A stretch of DNA of 64,000 bases from Promethearchaeota archaeon (GTDB taxonomy: Archaea; Asgardarchaeota; Lokiarchaeia; Helarchaeales; RDOG01): assembly GCA_011365055.1 (NCBI GenBank), contig RDOG01000001.1:186001-250000 (forward strand), given 5' to 3'. The notes beneath the pieces were generated by a model. That model saw nothing but the letters and a program-made list of their open reading frames with translations. It searched no databases and was not told the DNA's origin. Positions within the stretch are counted from its first letter, which is position 1; every line of letters begins with the position of its first letter. Positions 35,288-44,640 of the stretch are shown here, piece after piece. A program made the translations under genes and the position numbers.

Positions 35288-36328
35288 ATGAATGGAAAAA
35301 GGGATGAGCATCTTATAGAAAGGGATCGACCTTCAGATTCACCATATTCTTACAAAGCAATTGTTAAGCTTGTTGAACTCTTAGAAAAATTTAAGCTCTT
35401 TAGATTTACAATCAAGATTCCTCATAACATAATAAGATTCTTGACATTATTTGCTGCAAGTTTTATGACACATATTGGACCATGGAAAAGAAACGTTTCT
35501 AAAACCGTAGATATAATTTTTAGAAAAAAAATGCAAAAAAAATATGGTGAAAAGAAAACAAAACAACTTAAAAAAGCTATTTCATTTATAAATGCAAGAT
35601 TTTTAGCAAGAACATTCATCGAAGATTTATTTTATTTAGCTCCCTTAGTGTCTTACAAAGAATTATATAATAAAGTTCTTTCTTGGCATCCAGAAAACAA
35701 AGGCGGATTACAAAGAATTAAGGACGCATTGAAAGAAGGAAAAGGTGTAGTGCTTTTAGGATGTCATCAAGGTGCTTTCCTTATGATGACAATGTCTTTG
35801 GGGGTTTATAGAAGAGGGGGTGAATTTGATCCTATTGCATCTTTAGCCATTGAAAAAGGATCTATGAATGCATATATTAAATACATGAAAAAAGTAATTA
35901 ATATAATTGAATTGGAACAAGGTGATAATGTAGATAGAAAAACACTAATTTATAATGTGGTTAAGAGAAAGGGAGTATTAATGGAAGCTATTGATAGGGG
36001 TCATAAAAATTACCCAAAATTACCTTTATTCGGTTATCCTGCACAAACTCCGATTGGTCCTGCATATTTAAATGTTAAATATGGCACTCCTATCTTACCT
36101 GCATATAATATTCCACACCCTAAGGAATCAAATTGGAAAATATACATAGGAGAACCATTAAACTTAATAAAATATAATCCCAGTTCTACAAATATGACAG
36201 AAAAAGAAGTTGTTGAAGAAAATTCAAAGTTGATAAACAAAGCATTAGAAAAAATTATAAGGTCTAGCTATTTAACGTGGATGTATTTAATGCTCTTCCA
36301 TAAATTAAAAGATATTAAAGTGAAATAA
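35288..36328 (+). CDS. Lysophospholipid acyltransferase-like (LpxL/HtrB-type) protein
   Basis: 346 residues resembling LpxL/HtrB-type acyltransferases of the LPLAT superfamily. The catalytic H-x4-D/E motif region reads GVVLLGCHQGAFLMM: the His is kept, but the acidic residue four positions after the intervening residues is Leu. Further family blocks are VLMEAIDRG and LPLFGYPAQTPIGPAYLNVKYGTPILPAY. Bacterial enzymes acylate lipid A or phosphatidylinositol mannosides; an archaeal role is unclear. Residues 45-60 may be a membrane-associating helix. It is a single gene with a long AT-rich leader and a GGGAG ribosome site. Confidence 0.7.
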   Translation: MNGKRDEHLIERDRPSDSPYSYKAIVKLVELLEKFKLFRFTIKIPHNIIRFLTLFAASFMTHIGPWKRNVSKTVDIIFRKKMQKKYGEKKTKQLKKAISFINARFLARTFIEDLFYLAPLVSYKELYNKVLSWHPENKGGLQRIKDALKEGKGVVLLGCHQGAFLMMTMSLGVYRRGGEFDPIASLAIEKGSMNAYIKYMKKVINIIELEQGDNVDRKTLIYNVVKRKGVLMEAIDRGHKNYPKLPLFGYPAQTPIGPAYLNVKYGTPILPAYNIPHPKESNWKIYIGEPLNLIKYNPSSTNMTEKEVVEENSKLINKALEKIIRSSYLTWMYLMLFHKLKDIKVK

Positions 36329-36358
36329 CTTTAAATTGAATTTTTTTAACGGTATTTG

Positions 36359-38455
36359 ATGCATATGATCAAAGTAGACATTCTCGGTTATTATGATGAA
36401 AAAATTATCACAAAATTAGATAATGAACTACCAGATATAGAATTTTACGAAATTGAAAAACTAGTAGAAGGAGAGAAATTTCAAGATATTCTAATTATTT
36501 CAATACCAACTAAAAAGCGTAAAATTAGAAAAAAAGGTTTTACAAAAGAAGAAATTAAAATAATTCAAAATTATTTAGATAATGGTGGAAATGTTATAAT
36601 CCTTTTTCCAATTAATGAAAAATATTTTGATTTAATGGATAATTTTTTTGAGCCATTTGAATTTTCTGCTGTATTGAACAATGAAGAAAAGCTATTACAT
36701 ATAAATCCTAATCTCATTTTTTACGAAAAAACGAAAAATGGAGATTTTATTTCAGGAAAACGTTTTGTAGAAAAATACATTCATTTTCTTTTTCCCCATA
36801 AAGTTGAGACATTAATAGAAGGAGATTATTCCCCTGTTGTAGCATTAAAACGAATTAAAAAAGGAAATTTATTTTTATATGGAATGGGTTATAATAATTT
36901 TTGGAAGGAAGATATTACTAAGGTTTTTAATTATCTTTTACTCAAATATGAAGAATTAATGGGAGAAATTCAAAAAGACCAGAGTTTTATCTTAGAGATT
37001 ATCAATCAGGCCAGTAAATTCAAACAGAATTTAATTACAAAAATATATTCAAGGAATTACAAAGAAAATCATTCAATAAATGATATACTATTAATAGAAA
37101 ATGAATTTTTAAGACAAAAAATTGCTAATGGATTAATTGATCAAGATTTTTATGAATATTTTAAAGATCTTAGTGAAGCAAAAATAGAACAGGAATATAT
37201 CAATTTTAGAAAGATTTTTAATGAAAAGAATTACAAAAATGCCCTTTATCAATTAACGAAAGTCATGGTTAAATTTATCATCAAGGGCAAAATTTCATTT
37301 GAACGATTTAAACTACTAATTGAAGAAGGTTATTTACCAGAAGAAGCACTTAGTTTAATCATTTATTTTAACAAACCACTTTCTCCAGATGATTTTAGAA
37401 ATTATCGTACAAATATTAATAACCTTATTAAATGGAATAGAAAAGTAAAATATTTAAGTGAAAAGAAAATTAAGGATAAATTCTTTGAAATCTCAGAAAT
37501 TGAAGCAGATCAAACTAAAAAATGGGAAGAAATTAAGAAAAAAGAGAGAGAAAAAGAATTTGAAATTAGGGAAGAGAGAAGAAGGGAGAGAGATAGAAGA
37601 GATCAAATCCTTAAACAAATGGAAGAAAAGGAACAGGAAAAAGAGCAAATTAAAGAAATGATTCAACAGGAAAGACTAGAAAAAGAAAAAGAAAAAGTAG
37701 AAAAATTAAGACAATTAAGGATCCAAAAATATGAGCAAGAACGCCAAGAGTTATTACAGAAACAAAAAGAGCGAGAGCAGAGATTCTTAGAAATTAAACA
37801 ACGAAAACAAGAAGAAAAGAAAAAAGAACAGCTTAAAATTAGAGAAGAAAGAGAATATGAAACTGAAAAATTAGAAATGCTTAAAAAAAGAAGAGAGCAA
37901 AGAGAAAAGGAAAAATTAGAAGCGGATTTATTATTAAAAAAAGAGTTAGAAGTACAAGATTTATACTTAAAAGAAGTTAGGGAACGCCTTCAGGAAAGAT
38001 TGAGAGAAATAGATAAAAGAAAAGAAGAGAGACTTGAAAAACAACGTAAATCTTGGGAAAAGCTTCAAGAATTAAAAGAAAAACGATTACTTGAAATTGA
38101 AACTCAATCAAAAACTGAAATTACATTACCTGAAGTAAAAGAGAAAAAAGTTCTACAACAAGTAGTAGAACAAAAGATACCTGCAGAACCCAAATTAATA
38201 CCTCAGATTGAAGAACCAATAATGAGTAATGAAGAAGTTCTTGAACAAATAATTTTTCCTTTGATTGATCTAGCTCTTAATCCATTATATTCATTAATTG
38301 AAATCATTGATTTAAGACAAGAAAATAGAAAAGAATTATTATTTAGATCTGATGAGGGGGAAAATTTATTATATATTTTAGAATTATTTTTAACGCCTAA
38401 AGAAAGAATTCTTGAATCTTTTGAGTTAAAAAGAGAAATGGAAGATTTGTTTTAA
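36359..38455 (+). CDS. Large protein with GATase-like N-terminus and long charged single helix
   Basis: 698 residues. Residues 1-200 form an alpha/beta domain (KVDILGYYDEKIITKL, then IIQNYLDNGGNVIILFP and LFLYGMGYNNFW) similar in outline to DUF4350/GATase-1-like domains. Residues about 200-380 are helical. Residues about 385-610 are an unbroken Glu/Lys/Arg/Gln-rich stretch with ER/K repeats, either a coiled coil or a single alpha helix. A short globular C-terminus follows. The start is the ATG at 36359, after an in-frame TTG. No catalytic motif is seen. A cytoskeletal or scaffolding role is possible but not shown. Confidence 0.6.
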   Translation: MHMIKVDILGYYDEKIITKLDNELPDIEFYEIEKLVEGEKFQDILIISIPTKKRKIRKKGFTKEEIKIIQNYLDNGGNVIILFPINEKYFDLMDNFFEPFEFSAVLNNEEKLLHINPNLIFYEKTKNGDFISGKRFVEKYIHFLFPHKVETLIEGDYSPVVALKRIKKGNLFLYGMGYNNFWKEDITKVFNYLLLKYEELMGEIQKDQSFILEIINQASKFKQNLITKIYSRNYKENHSINDILLIENEFLRQKIANGLIDQDFYEYFKDLSEAKIEQEYINFRKIFNEKNYKNALYQLTKVMVKFIIKGKISFERFKLLIEEGYLPEEALSLIIYFNKPLSPDDFRNYRTNINNLIKWNRKVKYLSEKKIKDKFFEISEIEADQTKKWEEIKKKEREKEFEIREERRRERDRRDQILKQMEEKEQEKEQIKEMIQQERLEKEKEKVEKLRQLRIQKYEQERQELLQKQKEREQRFLEIKQRKQEEKKKEQLKIREEREYETEKLEMLKKRREQREKEKLEADLLLKKELEVQDLYLKEVRERLQERLREIDKRKEERLEKQRKSWEKLQELKEKRLLEIETQSKTEITLPEVKEKKVLQQVVEQKIPAEPKLIPQIEEPIMSNEEVLEQIIFPLIDLALNPLYSLIEIIDLRQENRKELLFRSDEGENLLYILELFLTPKERILESFELKREMEDLF

Positions 38456-39199
38456 TTATATTTTTTCTATTATTTTCAATATTTCAGGAATCTCCGAAAT
38501 TTGGAAATCAGGAATTACATCCACAATATTATTAGTAGGTAGGTAAAAACTCCTTTTAATTTGAATAGTTTTGAAACCTAATCGCTTTGCGCCAAATATA
38601 TCTGCGTGAATATCATCTCCAACAAAACAGCAAGATTCAGATTCAAGCTTTAAATTATTTAACGCCTCTATAAATATTTCCTTGTTTGGTTTCTTAACAC
38701 CTATTTTGGCTGAACTTAGTACAAAATCAAAATAATCTTCTATTTTTAAATTTTTTAAAATTTGAAGTATTCCTTTATGGTAAATAGCATTACTGATAAT
38801 AGCTAATTTATAATTTTGACTTAATTCTTCTAGAGTATCTTTGACACCTTCCTTTAATTCCCAAGCTTTTATTTCATATTTATGATATATTTCAGCAGAC
38901 TTTTCTAATAATTCATCAGAAAAAGGTATATTTAATTTTTTAAATGATAATTCAAGTATGAATTCAGTAGAAAATTCTTTTTCAGTTTCGAAATATTTTT
39001 TAAAACATTCTTTTTGGACTTTCCTTGCAATATTGTAAAAGGAATTAGAATCCTCAATCATTCCTTTTTTCTCTAAAAAATGTTCTAAATCTAATAAACC
39101 ATTTTTTAATAAATGTGTATAATTTTTCAATTGAAAATTTTTAATTTCGATCAAAGTAAAACCTAAATCAAAAAATATCCCATTAAGATTCATGGTCAT
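38456..39199 (-). CDS. HAD-superfamily hydrolase
   Basis: 247 residues. Motif I is FFDLGFTLIE (nucleophile Asp; the second Asp of DxD is Gly). Motif II is LAIISNA (Ser/Asn), motif III a Lys in KIGVKKPNKEIF, and motif IV CCFVGDDIHADIFGAKRLG. A helical cap of about 80 residues lies between motifs I and II, as in the phosphoglycolate-phosphatase/haloacid-dehalogenase group. The Gly in motif I makes phosphatase activity less certain. It converges with the large helical protein. Confidence 0.8.
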   Translation of the reverse strand: MTMNLNGIFFDLGFTLIEIKNFQLKNYTHLLKNGLLDLEHFLEKKGMIEDSNSFYNIARKVQKECFKKYFETEKEFSTEFILELSFKKLNIPFSDELLEKSAEIYHKYEIKAWELKEGVKDTLEELSQNYKLAIISNAIYHKGILQILKNLKIEDYFDFVLSSAKIGVKKPNKEIFIEALNNLKLESESCCFVGDDIHADIFGAKRLGFKTIQIKRSFYLPTNNIVDVIPDFQISEIPEILKIIEKI

Positions 39200-39613
39200 C
39201 TAAATAAATTAAATAATTATAATTTATAAAATTAATCAGTAACAAGCAAATTTTCAAATCTACATATGTAATTCGTTAAATAATCATTCTTGTAAAATTC
39301 TCCTTTATTTTAGATAGTAAGATCTTTAATGATATAAATTAATTTCATTAAGTTATTTATTTAATACTAATAATCCCTGAATGCTAGCATTTTCTAAATC
39401 GAGTTATCTAGAGATATTCTTTATCTTATAGGTATTTATAGATATGAATCTAAGGTTATCTATATTTTTAACAAATTAACTAATATTCTATATTTAATTC
39501 ATTTGGGTCAATTTTATCGAATTTAGTTTTAAACTTCATTTTTTCATATTTATCATTTATAGTGATGAGTCCTTTACTTTAATTAAATTTAAAAATTATA
39601 ATTTTAACAAAAA
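39200..39613. other. Gene-free AT-rich stretch
   Basis: About 410 bases with short frames only, on both strands. It contains several TATA-like runs. I see no repeat, tRNA, palindrome or credible RNA gene in it. The right end should hold the promoter of the small zinc-ribbon gene that follows. Confidence 0.5.
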
Positions 39614-39631
39614 ATGTGGTTGTTCGTAAAA

Positions 39632-39751
39632 ATGTTTTTTAATTATAAAAAAAGTCAAGATTATTTAGCTCGATGTAAAACATGTAATAGACCAATTAGT
39701 ATCTATTTATGGCGTACTAGAAAAATTTGTTATAATTGCTCAGATGATTAA
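39632..39751 (+). CDS. Tiny zinc-ribbon protein
   Basis: A 39-residue frame from the ATG at 39632 (45 residues if the in-frame ATG at 39614 is used). It carries CKTCNRP and CYNCSDD, two CxxC knuckles 19 residues apart, separated by a basic strand (ISIYLWRTRK). This is a minimal zinc ribbon as seen in small archaeal proteins that bind nucleic acid or RNA polymerase. It is too short for ordinary gene calling. The convergent gene at 39774 (lipA) ends 22 bases away. Confidence 0.55.
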   Translation: MFFNYKKSQDYLARCKTCNRPISIYLWRTRKICYNCSDD

Positions 39752-39773
39752 GATCTATTTTTTAAATAATTCA

Positions 39774-40634
39774 TTAATCATCTAGAAAAAACATAGAATT
39801 ATAGATTTCAGCCCCATTATAGGATGATCTAATAAATGGACCTGTAATTACTTTCTTAATACCAAGATATTCTGCTGTTTTTTTAATGACCATAAAATCT
39901 TTTTCAGAATAGTATTTTTTAACTTCAATTTGAGCTAAAGAAGGCTGAAGATATTGGCCTACTGTAAGAATATCACATTTAGTTTGAGAGATTTCCACAA
40001 TTAATTCTCTAATCTCTTCCATTGATTCTCCTAATCCTACCATAAATCCGGATTTCACTAATTGATTTGGATCTAATTCTTTTATTATTTTTAAAACTTT
40101 AATAGAATCAAAAAAACTAGAGTTAGGTCGTATTTTTGGATAAAGGGATTTAATTGTTTCAATATTATGCCCCAAAACATCTGGTTTAAGAGAAATAATT
40201 TTTTTTATCAAGGATTTAGATGCATAGAAATCTGGAATCAATAATTCTATTCTTACGTGTGGTAATTTATGTCGAATCAATTTTACAACTTCTAAAAAAT
40301 GTGATGCACCTTGATCTATCAAATCATCTCTAGTAACCGAAGTTATGACAACATAATTCAAATTTAACTCTTCAATGGCTTTTAACACTGCCATTGATTC
40401 ATTATGATCGATAAAATTAGGTTTTTCATATGAAATACCACAAAATTTGCAATTTCTAGTGCAATTATTACCTAAAATTAGAAATGTTGCAATTTTTTTA
40501 TTGAAACAAGTAGCTATATTAGGACAACTTGCATCATAACAAACCGTATTAACGTTTAAATTCATCATCAAATTTTGTATTACCTGAAATCCTTCAGAAT
40601 TTACTTTTTTTTTAATCCATTCAGGTTTTTTCAA
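39774..40634 (-). CDS. lipA: Lipoyl synthase
   Basis: 286 residues, radical-SAM lipoyl synthase that inserts two sulfurs into protein-bound octanoyl groups. The auxiliary cluster motif is CYDASCPNIATC (C-x4-C-x5-C) and the SAM cluster motif is CTRNCKFC (C-x3-C-x2-C). The conserved C-terminal RSSYNGAE is present. It starts 12 bases after the E2-E3 fusion gene in a two-gene operon, so lipoate made here probably serves that protein, and perhaps the GcvH-like domain at 48123. Confidence 0.95.
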   Translation of the reverse strand: MKKPEWIKKKVNSEGFQVIQNLMMNLNVNTVCYDASCPNIATCFNKKIATFLILGNNCTRNCKFCGISYEKPNFIDHNESMAVLKAIEELNLNYVVITSVTRDDLIDQGASHFLEVVKLIRHKLPHVRIELLIPDFYASKSLIKKIISLKPDVLGHNIETIKSLYPKIRPNSSFFDSIKVLKIIKELDPNQLVKSGFMVGLGESMEEIRELIVEISQTKCDILTVGQYLQPSLAQIEVKKYYSEKDFMVIKKTAEYLGIKKVITGPFIRSSYNGAEIYNSMFFLDD

Positions 40635-40646
40635 TTTAAACTTGCT

Positions 40647-43262
40647 CTAATCATTGGATAAATATAAATTTTTAAAAGCATCTCTAAACATTTCTGAGAA
40701 GCTAGGGTGAAAAGGAGCAGTACTTACTAGATCAATAGGGCTTAATTCAGACTTAAATATATATAAAAACTCATGAATTAATTCTGAAGAACATTGACCA
40801 ATTAAGTGAACACCTAACAACTTTCCCGATCTTTTATCTGCAATTATTTTTACCATACCTTCAGGTTCTTCAACGATTCTTAACATTGGGTTCATGGCAA
40901 AAGGATATCTTGTTACTTTAACATTATATCCTTCATCTAAAGCTTGCCTTTCCGTAAGACCGATACAACCAACCTCAGGAACTGTCCGCAGTGAAATAGG
41001 TATAAAAGTCGGATAATTTATTTGATTTTTATTAAAAATTTTCTGAATTACAACCATACCATCCAAGGTTGCTAATCCAGATAATTTCATCTCATTTTTT
41101 AAGTCTCCAATGACAAAAATATTATTAAAATTGGTAGAATGATCTTTACCGATAATTAATTCTCCAAATTTATCAATAAATTTGTTTGAAACTAATTTTG
41201 GAATGCATTTTAATTCATTACGAAGATCTAATATGAGATCATACTTTATTTCTTTTATTTTTTCACCTTTTTTATATTTTAGGACTTTTTTTAATTTATC
41301 TTCTACAATTTCAGTGATAATTATATCGTTTAATACGCTAATATCCATTAAATCAAAGGATTCTAGAAGAATGGATTGAATCTCCTCATCGATACATATA
41401 TCATATTTATTTTTTTGTTCCAATATAGTAACTTCACTACCAAAAGCATGTAAAATTGATGCAACTTCAAAAGCAATGTAATTGCTACCGATAATTATTA
41501 CATTTTGAGGAATAGAATTACATTGAGAAAACGCATTAAGAAAATCAGTCTCACCAAATTTTTCAAGATCCTTATTCTCCATCAATCCAGTTGCAAAAAT
41601 TATGTATTTAGAATTTAAAATTTTAGATTTCCCATCAATAGTTCTAATTTCGACATCATGTAAAGATTTAAGATGTGCTTCACCCATTATCAAATCAATT
41701 TCAGAATTTTTTATATTCCTTTCGATCCCTTCTCTTAACATAGTTACGATAGAATCAATTCTTTTTGTAATCTTTTTACAACTTATCTTGAAATTATCTA
41801 AATCAATCCCCATATTCCTTTTTTTTATTTTTTCGAGCAATTTCAAATTTTGAGCAACCTGAATAAATATTTGGGAAGGAATACAACCTCTATTTACACA
41901 TGTGCCGCCAATTAGATTCTTTTCGATGAGAACTACTTTTTTTCCTAATTCCATTGCATTTAAAGCTGCTGAATATCCTCCTGGTCCCCCTCCAATTACA
42001 CAAATATCATATTGATATTCTTCATTATCAGGAATTTCAATAATTTTAGTTTCCACAAAATTTAATAAATTTCTTAAATTTTCTTCACTTTCTATAATTT
42101 CTTTTATTCTTGATAGAAATTGAGCTCCAACATGCCCATCAAATGGTCTATGATCCATGGTTAAACTCAAAGTCATCATAGGTTTTGATTCAAATTGACT
42201 TTTTTTATTTTGAACTACTTCATTTATAATTTTACCTACACCTAATATAGCAGATTCTGGAGGATTAATGATTGGCGTAAAAGCTTCAATTCCAAACATC
42301 CCTAAATTGGTAACTGTGAATGTGCCTTTTGATAAATCATCAAGCATCAATGTTCCTACTCTTGCATCCCTTGCCAACCTTTTGATTTCTTTAGAAATTT
42401 CGAATAAAGATTTTTTATCAGCATTTTTGACAACAGGAACTATTAATCCTCTATCAGTTGCTGCTGCAACACCAATATTTATTTCTTCAAGTACTTTTAT
42501 TTCACCGAATTCGATTGTTGAATTAATAATTGGAAATTCTTGTAAAACAATTGAAACAATTTTTACTATTATATCAGTAAATGAGATATTCTTAAAATAT
42601 TTTTTATTTATTTCTTTCCTTAAAATTGAAATATTATCAAAATTAATCTTCATAGTTAATGTTAATTGCGGAATTTCATTAATACTATATTTCATTCTAT
42701 CAGAAATTATTCCACGAATCCCATCTAAAGGTATGGATTCTCTTATTAAGATACCCGAATTAGTCAAATTCGTTGGGCGTTCTAAAAATGTAATGATATC
42801 TTTTTCAACTATTCTACCACCAGGACCCGTACCAATCACATATTTTATATTTACATCTTTTTCCGCTGCTAATTTTTTCGCTCTCGGTGATATAAAAATC
42901 CTTCCTCGTTCTATAGGAAGATTAGATTGAGTTATTGTAGGCATTACTATTGGTGTAATTATTTTTTCTTCAATTTGTTCTTCTTTTAATATTTCTTCCA
43001 AATCCCCTATTTCTTCCTCTAAATCTGTAGTTATTATTGCTAATATTTTACCCACGGGAACTTTTTTCTTTTCTTCAACCACAATTTTTCTTAAAAATCC
43101 ATCAACGGGACTTTCTATTTTCAAAGTTACCTTATCTGTGTCAACCTCCAAAATTTCTTTTCTTTTTTCGATTCGATCGCCTTCTGCAGCAAGCCATTTT
43201 ATAACTTTTCCATGAGTCATTGTCATACCCAATTTTGGAAGCAAAAGTTTAGTCATAACCAA
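40647..43262 (-). CDS. Fused dihydrolipoamide acyltransferase (E2) and dihydrolipoamide dehydrogenase (E3)
   Basis: 871 residues in one chain. Residues 1-80 are a lipoyl domain with the modified Lys in VDTDKVT (K44). Residues about 120-160 are a peripheral-subunit-binding domain (ISPRAKKLAAEKDV). Residues about 175-405 are the E2 catalytic domain with TMDHRPFDG (His and Asp). From about 415 the chain is a complete E3: GGGPGGYSAALNA (FAD), GGTCVNRGCIPS (redox disulfide), and PFHPSFSEM with the catalytic His-Glu. No E1 is in the window. E2-E3 fusions are rare; this could serve a 2-oxoacid or acetoin dehydrogenase, or act as a lipoamide reductase for the DGC/GcvH system nearby. Confidence 0.9.
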   Translation of the reverse strand: MVMTKLLLPKLGMTMTHGKVIKWLAAEGDRIEKRKEILEVDTDKVTLKIESPVDGFLRKIVVEEKKKVPVGKILAIITTDLEEEIGDLEEILKEEQIEEKIITPIVMPTITQSNLPIERGRIFISPRAKKLAAEKDVNIKYVIGTGPGGRIVEKDIITFLERPTNLTNSGILIRESIPLDGIRGIISDRMKYSINEIPQLTLTMKINFDNISILRKEINKKYFKNISFTDIIVKIVSIVLQEFPIINSTIEFGEIKVLEEINIGVAAATDRGLIVPVVKNADKKSLFEISKEIKRLARDARVGTLMLDDLSKGTFTVTNLGMFGIEAFTPIINPPESAILGVGKIINEVVQNKKSQFESKPMMTLSLTMDHRPFDGHVGAQFLSRIKEIIESEENLRNLLNFVETKIIEIPDNEEYQYDICVIGGGPGGYSAALNAMELGKKVVLIEKNLIGGTCVNRGCIPSQIFIQVAQNLKLLEKIKKRNMGIDLDNFKISCKKITKRIDSIVTMLREGIERNIKNSEIDLIMGEAHLKSLHDVEIRTIDGKSKILNSKYIIFATGLMENKDLEKFGETDFLNAFSQCNSIPQNVIIIGSNYIAFEVASILHAFGSEVTILEQKNKYDICIDEEIQSILLESFDLMDISVLNDIIITEIVEDKLKKVLKYKKGEKIKEIKYDLILDLRNELKCIPKLVSNKFIDKFGELIIGKDHSTNFNNIFVIGDLKNEMKLSGLATLDGMVVIQKIFNKNQINYPTFIPISLRTVPEVGCIGLTERQALDEGYNVKVTRYPFAMNPMLRIVEEPEGMVKIIADKRSGKLLGVHLIGQCSSELIHEFLYIFKSELSPIDLVSTAPFHPSFSEMFRDAFKNLYLSND

Positions 43263-43421
43263 TTTTTTAACCTACAATTATTTCTTTATCAAATGTATAA
43301 TTAGAAAGTTAATAAAAATGTTAATTAAAATTGAATGAAACATAACTATCTGTAAAGGGAGTGTTTATATACGGGACGTGATTACAGTACTATGGATGTT
43401 TCCGCCATTCCCGTTATAAAT

Positions 43422-43798
43422 ATGCGAATCTCCGATAAGGAAAAAAGAATAGGATTAAAAAGCACGCAGAGACTAAATATAGTTTAACGCTCTCTGATTA
43501 CATTCGGTTGCTCATTAGGGAAGATATGAAATTTGTTGAAAAATCCCTGAAGCAACTTAAGGAAGAATAGGAAATCATTAAACAACTGCAATTTGAAAAT
43601 GAGAAACTCTCAAAAGAAATTGTCTTCCTAAAAGAACGAATTATGCTACTAATTGAATTAAGCACCAACAAGATCTTAAAAAAAATAGATGGGCTTACTA
43701 TATCTTCTAACCAGATAGAAAAAATTGAAGACCAAATTTTAAAATTATTAAATGAAGAAATCGTTTTTATGAGGCGTTATATGGGTATTTTTACTTAA
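43422..43798 (+). pseudogene. Broken copy of the coiled-coil gene at 50160
   Basis: Read in two frames, this stretch encodes a homologue of the intact protein at 50160: MRISDKEK, then after a frameshift near 43450 KKHAETKYSLTLSDYIRLLI, then in-frame TAG near 43569, then KQLQFENEKLSKEIVFLKER and ELSTNKILKKIDGL. The intact copy has KEKYNIPFSKYIRMLIDED, KFENEFFRKEISILKE and ELNTNRILQKLNNLT. It lacks the C-terminal winged-helix-like part. It lies on the same strand as the intact copy, 6.7 kb away, with the DGC cluster in between. Confidence 0.7.
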
Positions 43799-43803
43799 TT
43801 TCT

Positions 43804-44604
43804 TCATCTTGGAATATTAAAAATCCGTGAATGATAAGTCCAATTTAAAGAAGAATATTTTTTAGTAACCAATTCATTAGCTTTTTCAATTTCGTTAATT
43901 TGCAGTGGTTTTTCCTCAAATTTAAAATTATAATCATTTTCAAATGTAGAAATGATCGATTTTATTAAATGATCATCCTTAAAATTACCATAAAAGTCAT
44001 TGAATAAATTTGTCGTGTTGACTTTTACGCTTTTTATAGACTTTTCATAATGAATTTTACTCTTTGAAGCAAGGCTTTTATTTAATTCATTCAAATTTGA
44101 ATCCAATAATAAAGTACCATGATGCAGGATGACATTACCTTTGCGGAATTGAGAACTTCCTGAAACTTTTTTTCCTTCATAAAATAATGAATTAGGTGAT
44201 ACGAACCTAACTTCAAAAGATAATGCTTTTAACGCTTTTATAATAGGTCTCAGAATCAAAGAATATGAATCCTCCGCCGAAAATGAATGTATCTCCCATT
44301 CATTAAAGATCAAAGAAAAATTTAAACAACCCAAATCTAAATAGACTGCTCCACCTCCAGAGATCCTTCGAATGATTGGAATTCGCTTTTTTTTGCAATA
44401 ATCTTCATTTATCTCTTGGTGTAAATATTGGTGTCTTCCGATGATGCAACAAGGATGAACCTTCCAAAAACGTAAAATGCAATTAAAGCCATTTTTACTG
44501 ATTTCTTGAAACAATACATCTTCTAATGCCAAATTCAAGAAGGGATCATTGTACTCAGGAAAAATTAAACGCCATGTTGAAGAATCATTGGTCTTCTTAA
44601 TCAT
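43804..44604 (-). CDS. lplA: Lipoate-protein ligase A
   Basis: 266 residues of the BPL/LplA/LipB fold. RRISGGGAVYLDLGCLNFS is the lipoyl-AMP binding loop. GKKVSGSSQF provides the catalytic Lys and VILHHGTLLLDSN follows, as in LplA. It activates free lipoate or octanoate and attaches it to a Lys of an acceptor domain. It is the last gene of the minus-strand operon led by the ArsR regulator at 46494, 36 bases after the DUF166 gene. That placement ties lipoylation to the DGC system. A GcvH-like acceptor domain is encoded at 48123. Confidence 0.9.
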   Translation of the reverse strand: MIKKTNDSSTWRLIFPEYNDPFLNLALEDVLFQEISKNGFNCILRFWKVHPCCIIGRHQYLHQEINEDYCKKKRIPIIRRISGGGAVYLDLGCLNFSLIFNEWEIHSFSAEDSYSLILRPIIKALKALSFEVRFVSPNSLFYEGKKVSGSSQFRKGNVILHHGTLLLDSNLNELNKSLASKSKIHYEKSIKSVKVNTTNLFNDFYGNFKDDHLIKSIISTFENDYNFKFEEKPLQINEIEKANELVTKKYSSLNWTYHSRIFNIPR

Positions 44605-44640
44605 TTTCCATCATAAATGACAATTTATTTAAAATTAAAA

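Noticed and set aside
39560..39600. C/D-box RNA suggested by TGATGA at about 39565
   Set aside because: No CTGA D box follows at a sensible distance, and there is no terminal stem.
42268..42930. A 220-residue plus-strand frame opposite the E2 domain
   Set aside because: Antisense shadow: its hydrophobic Ile/Ser-rich sequence mirrors the codon bias of the E2 gene.
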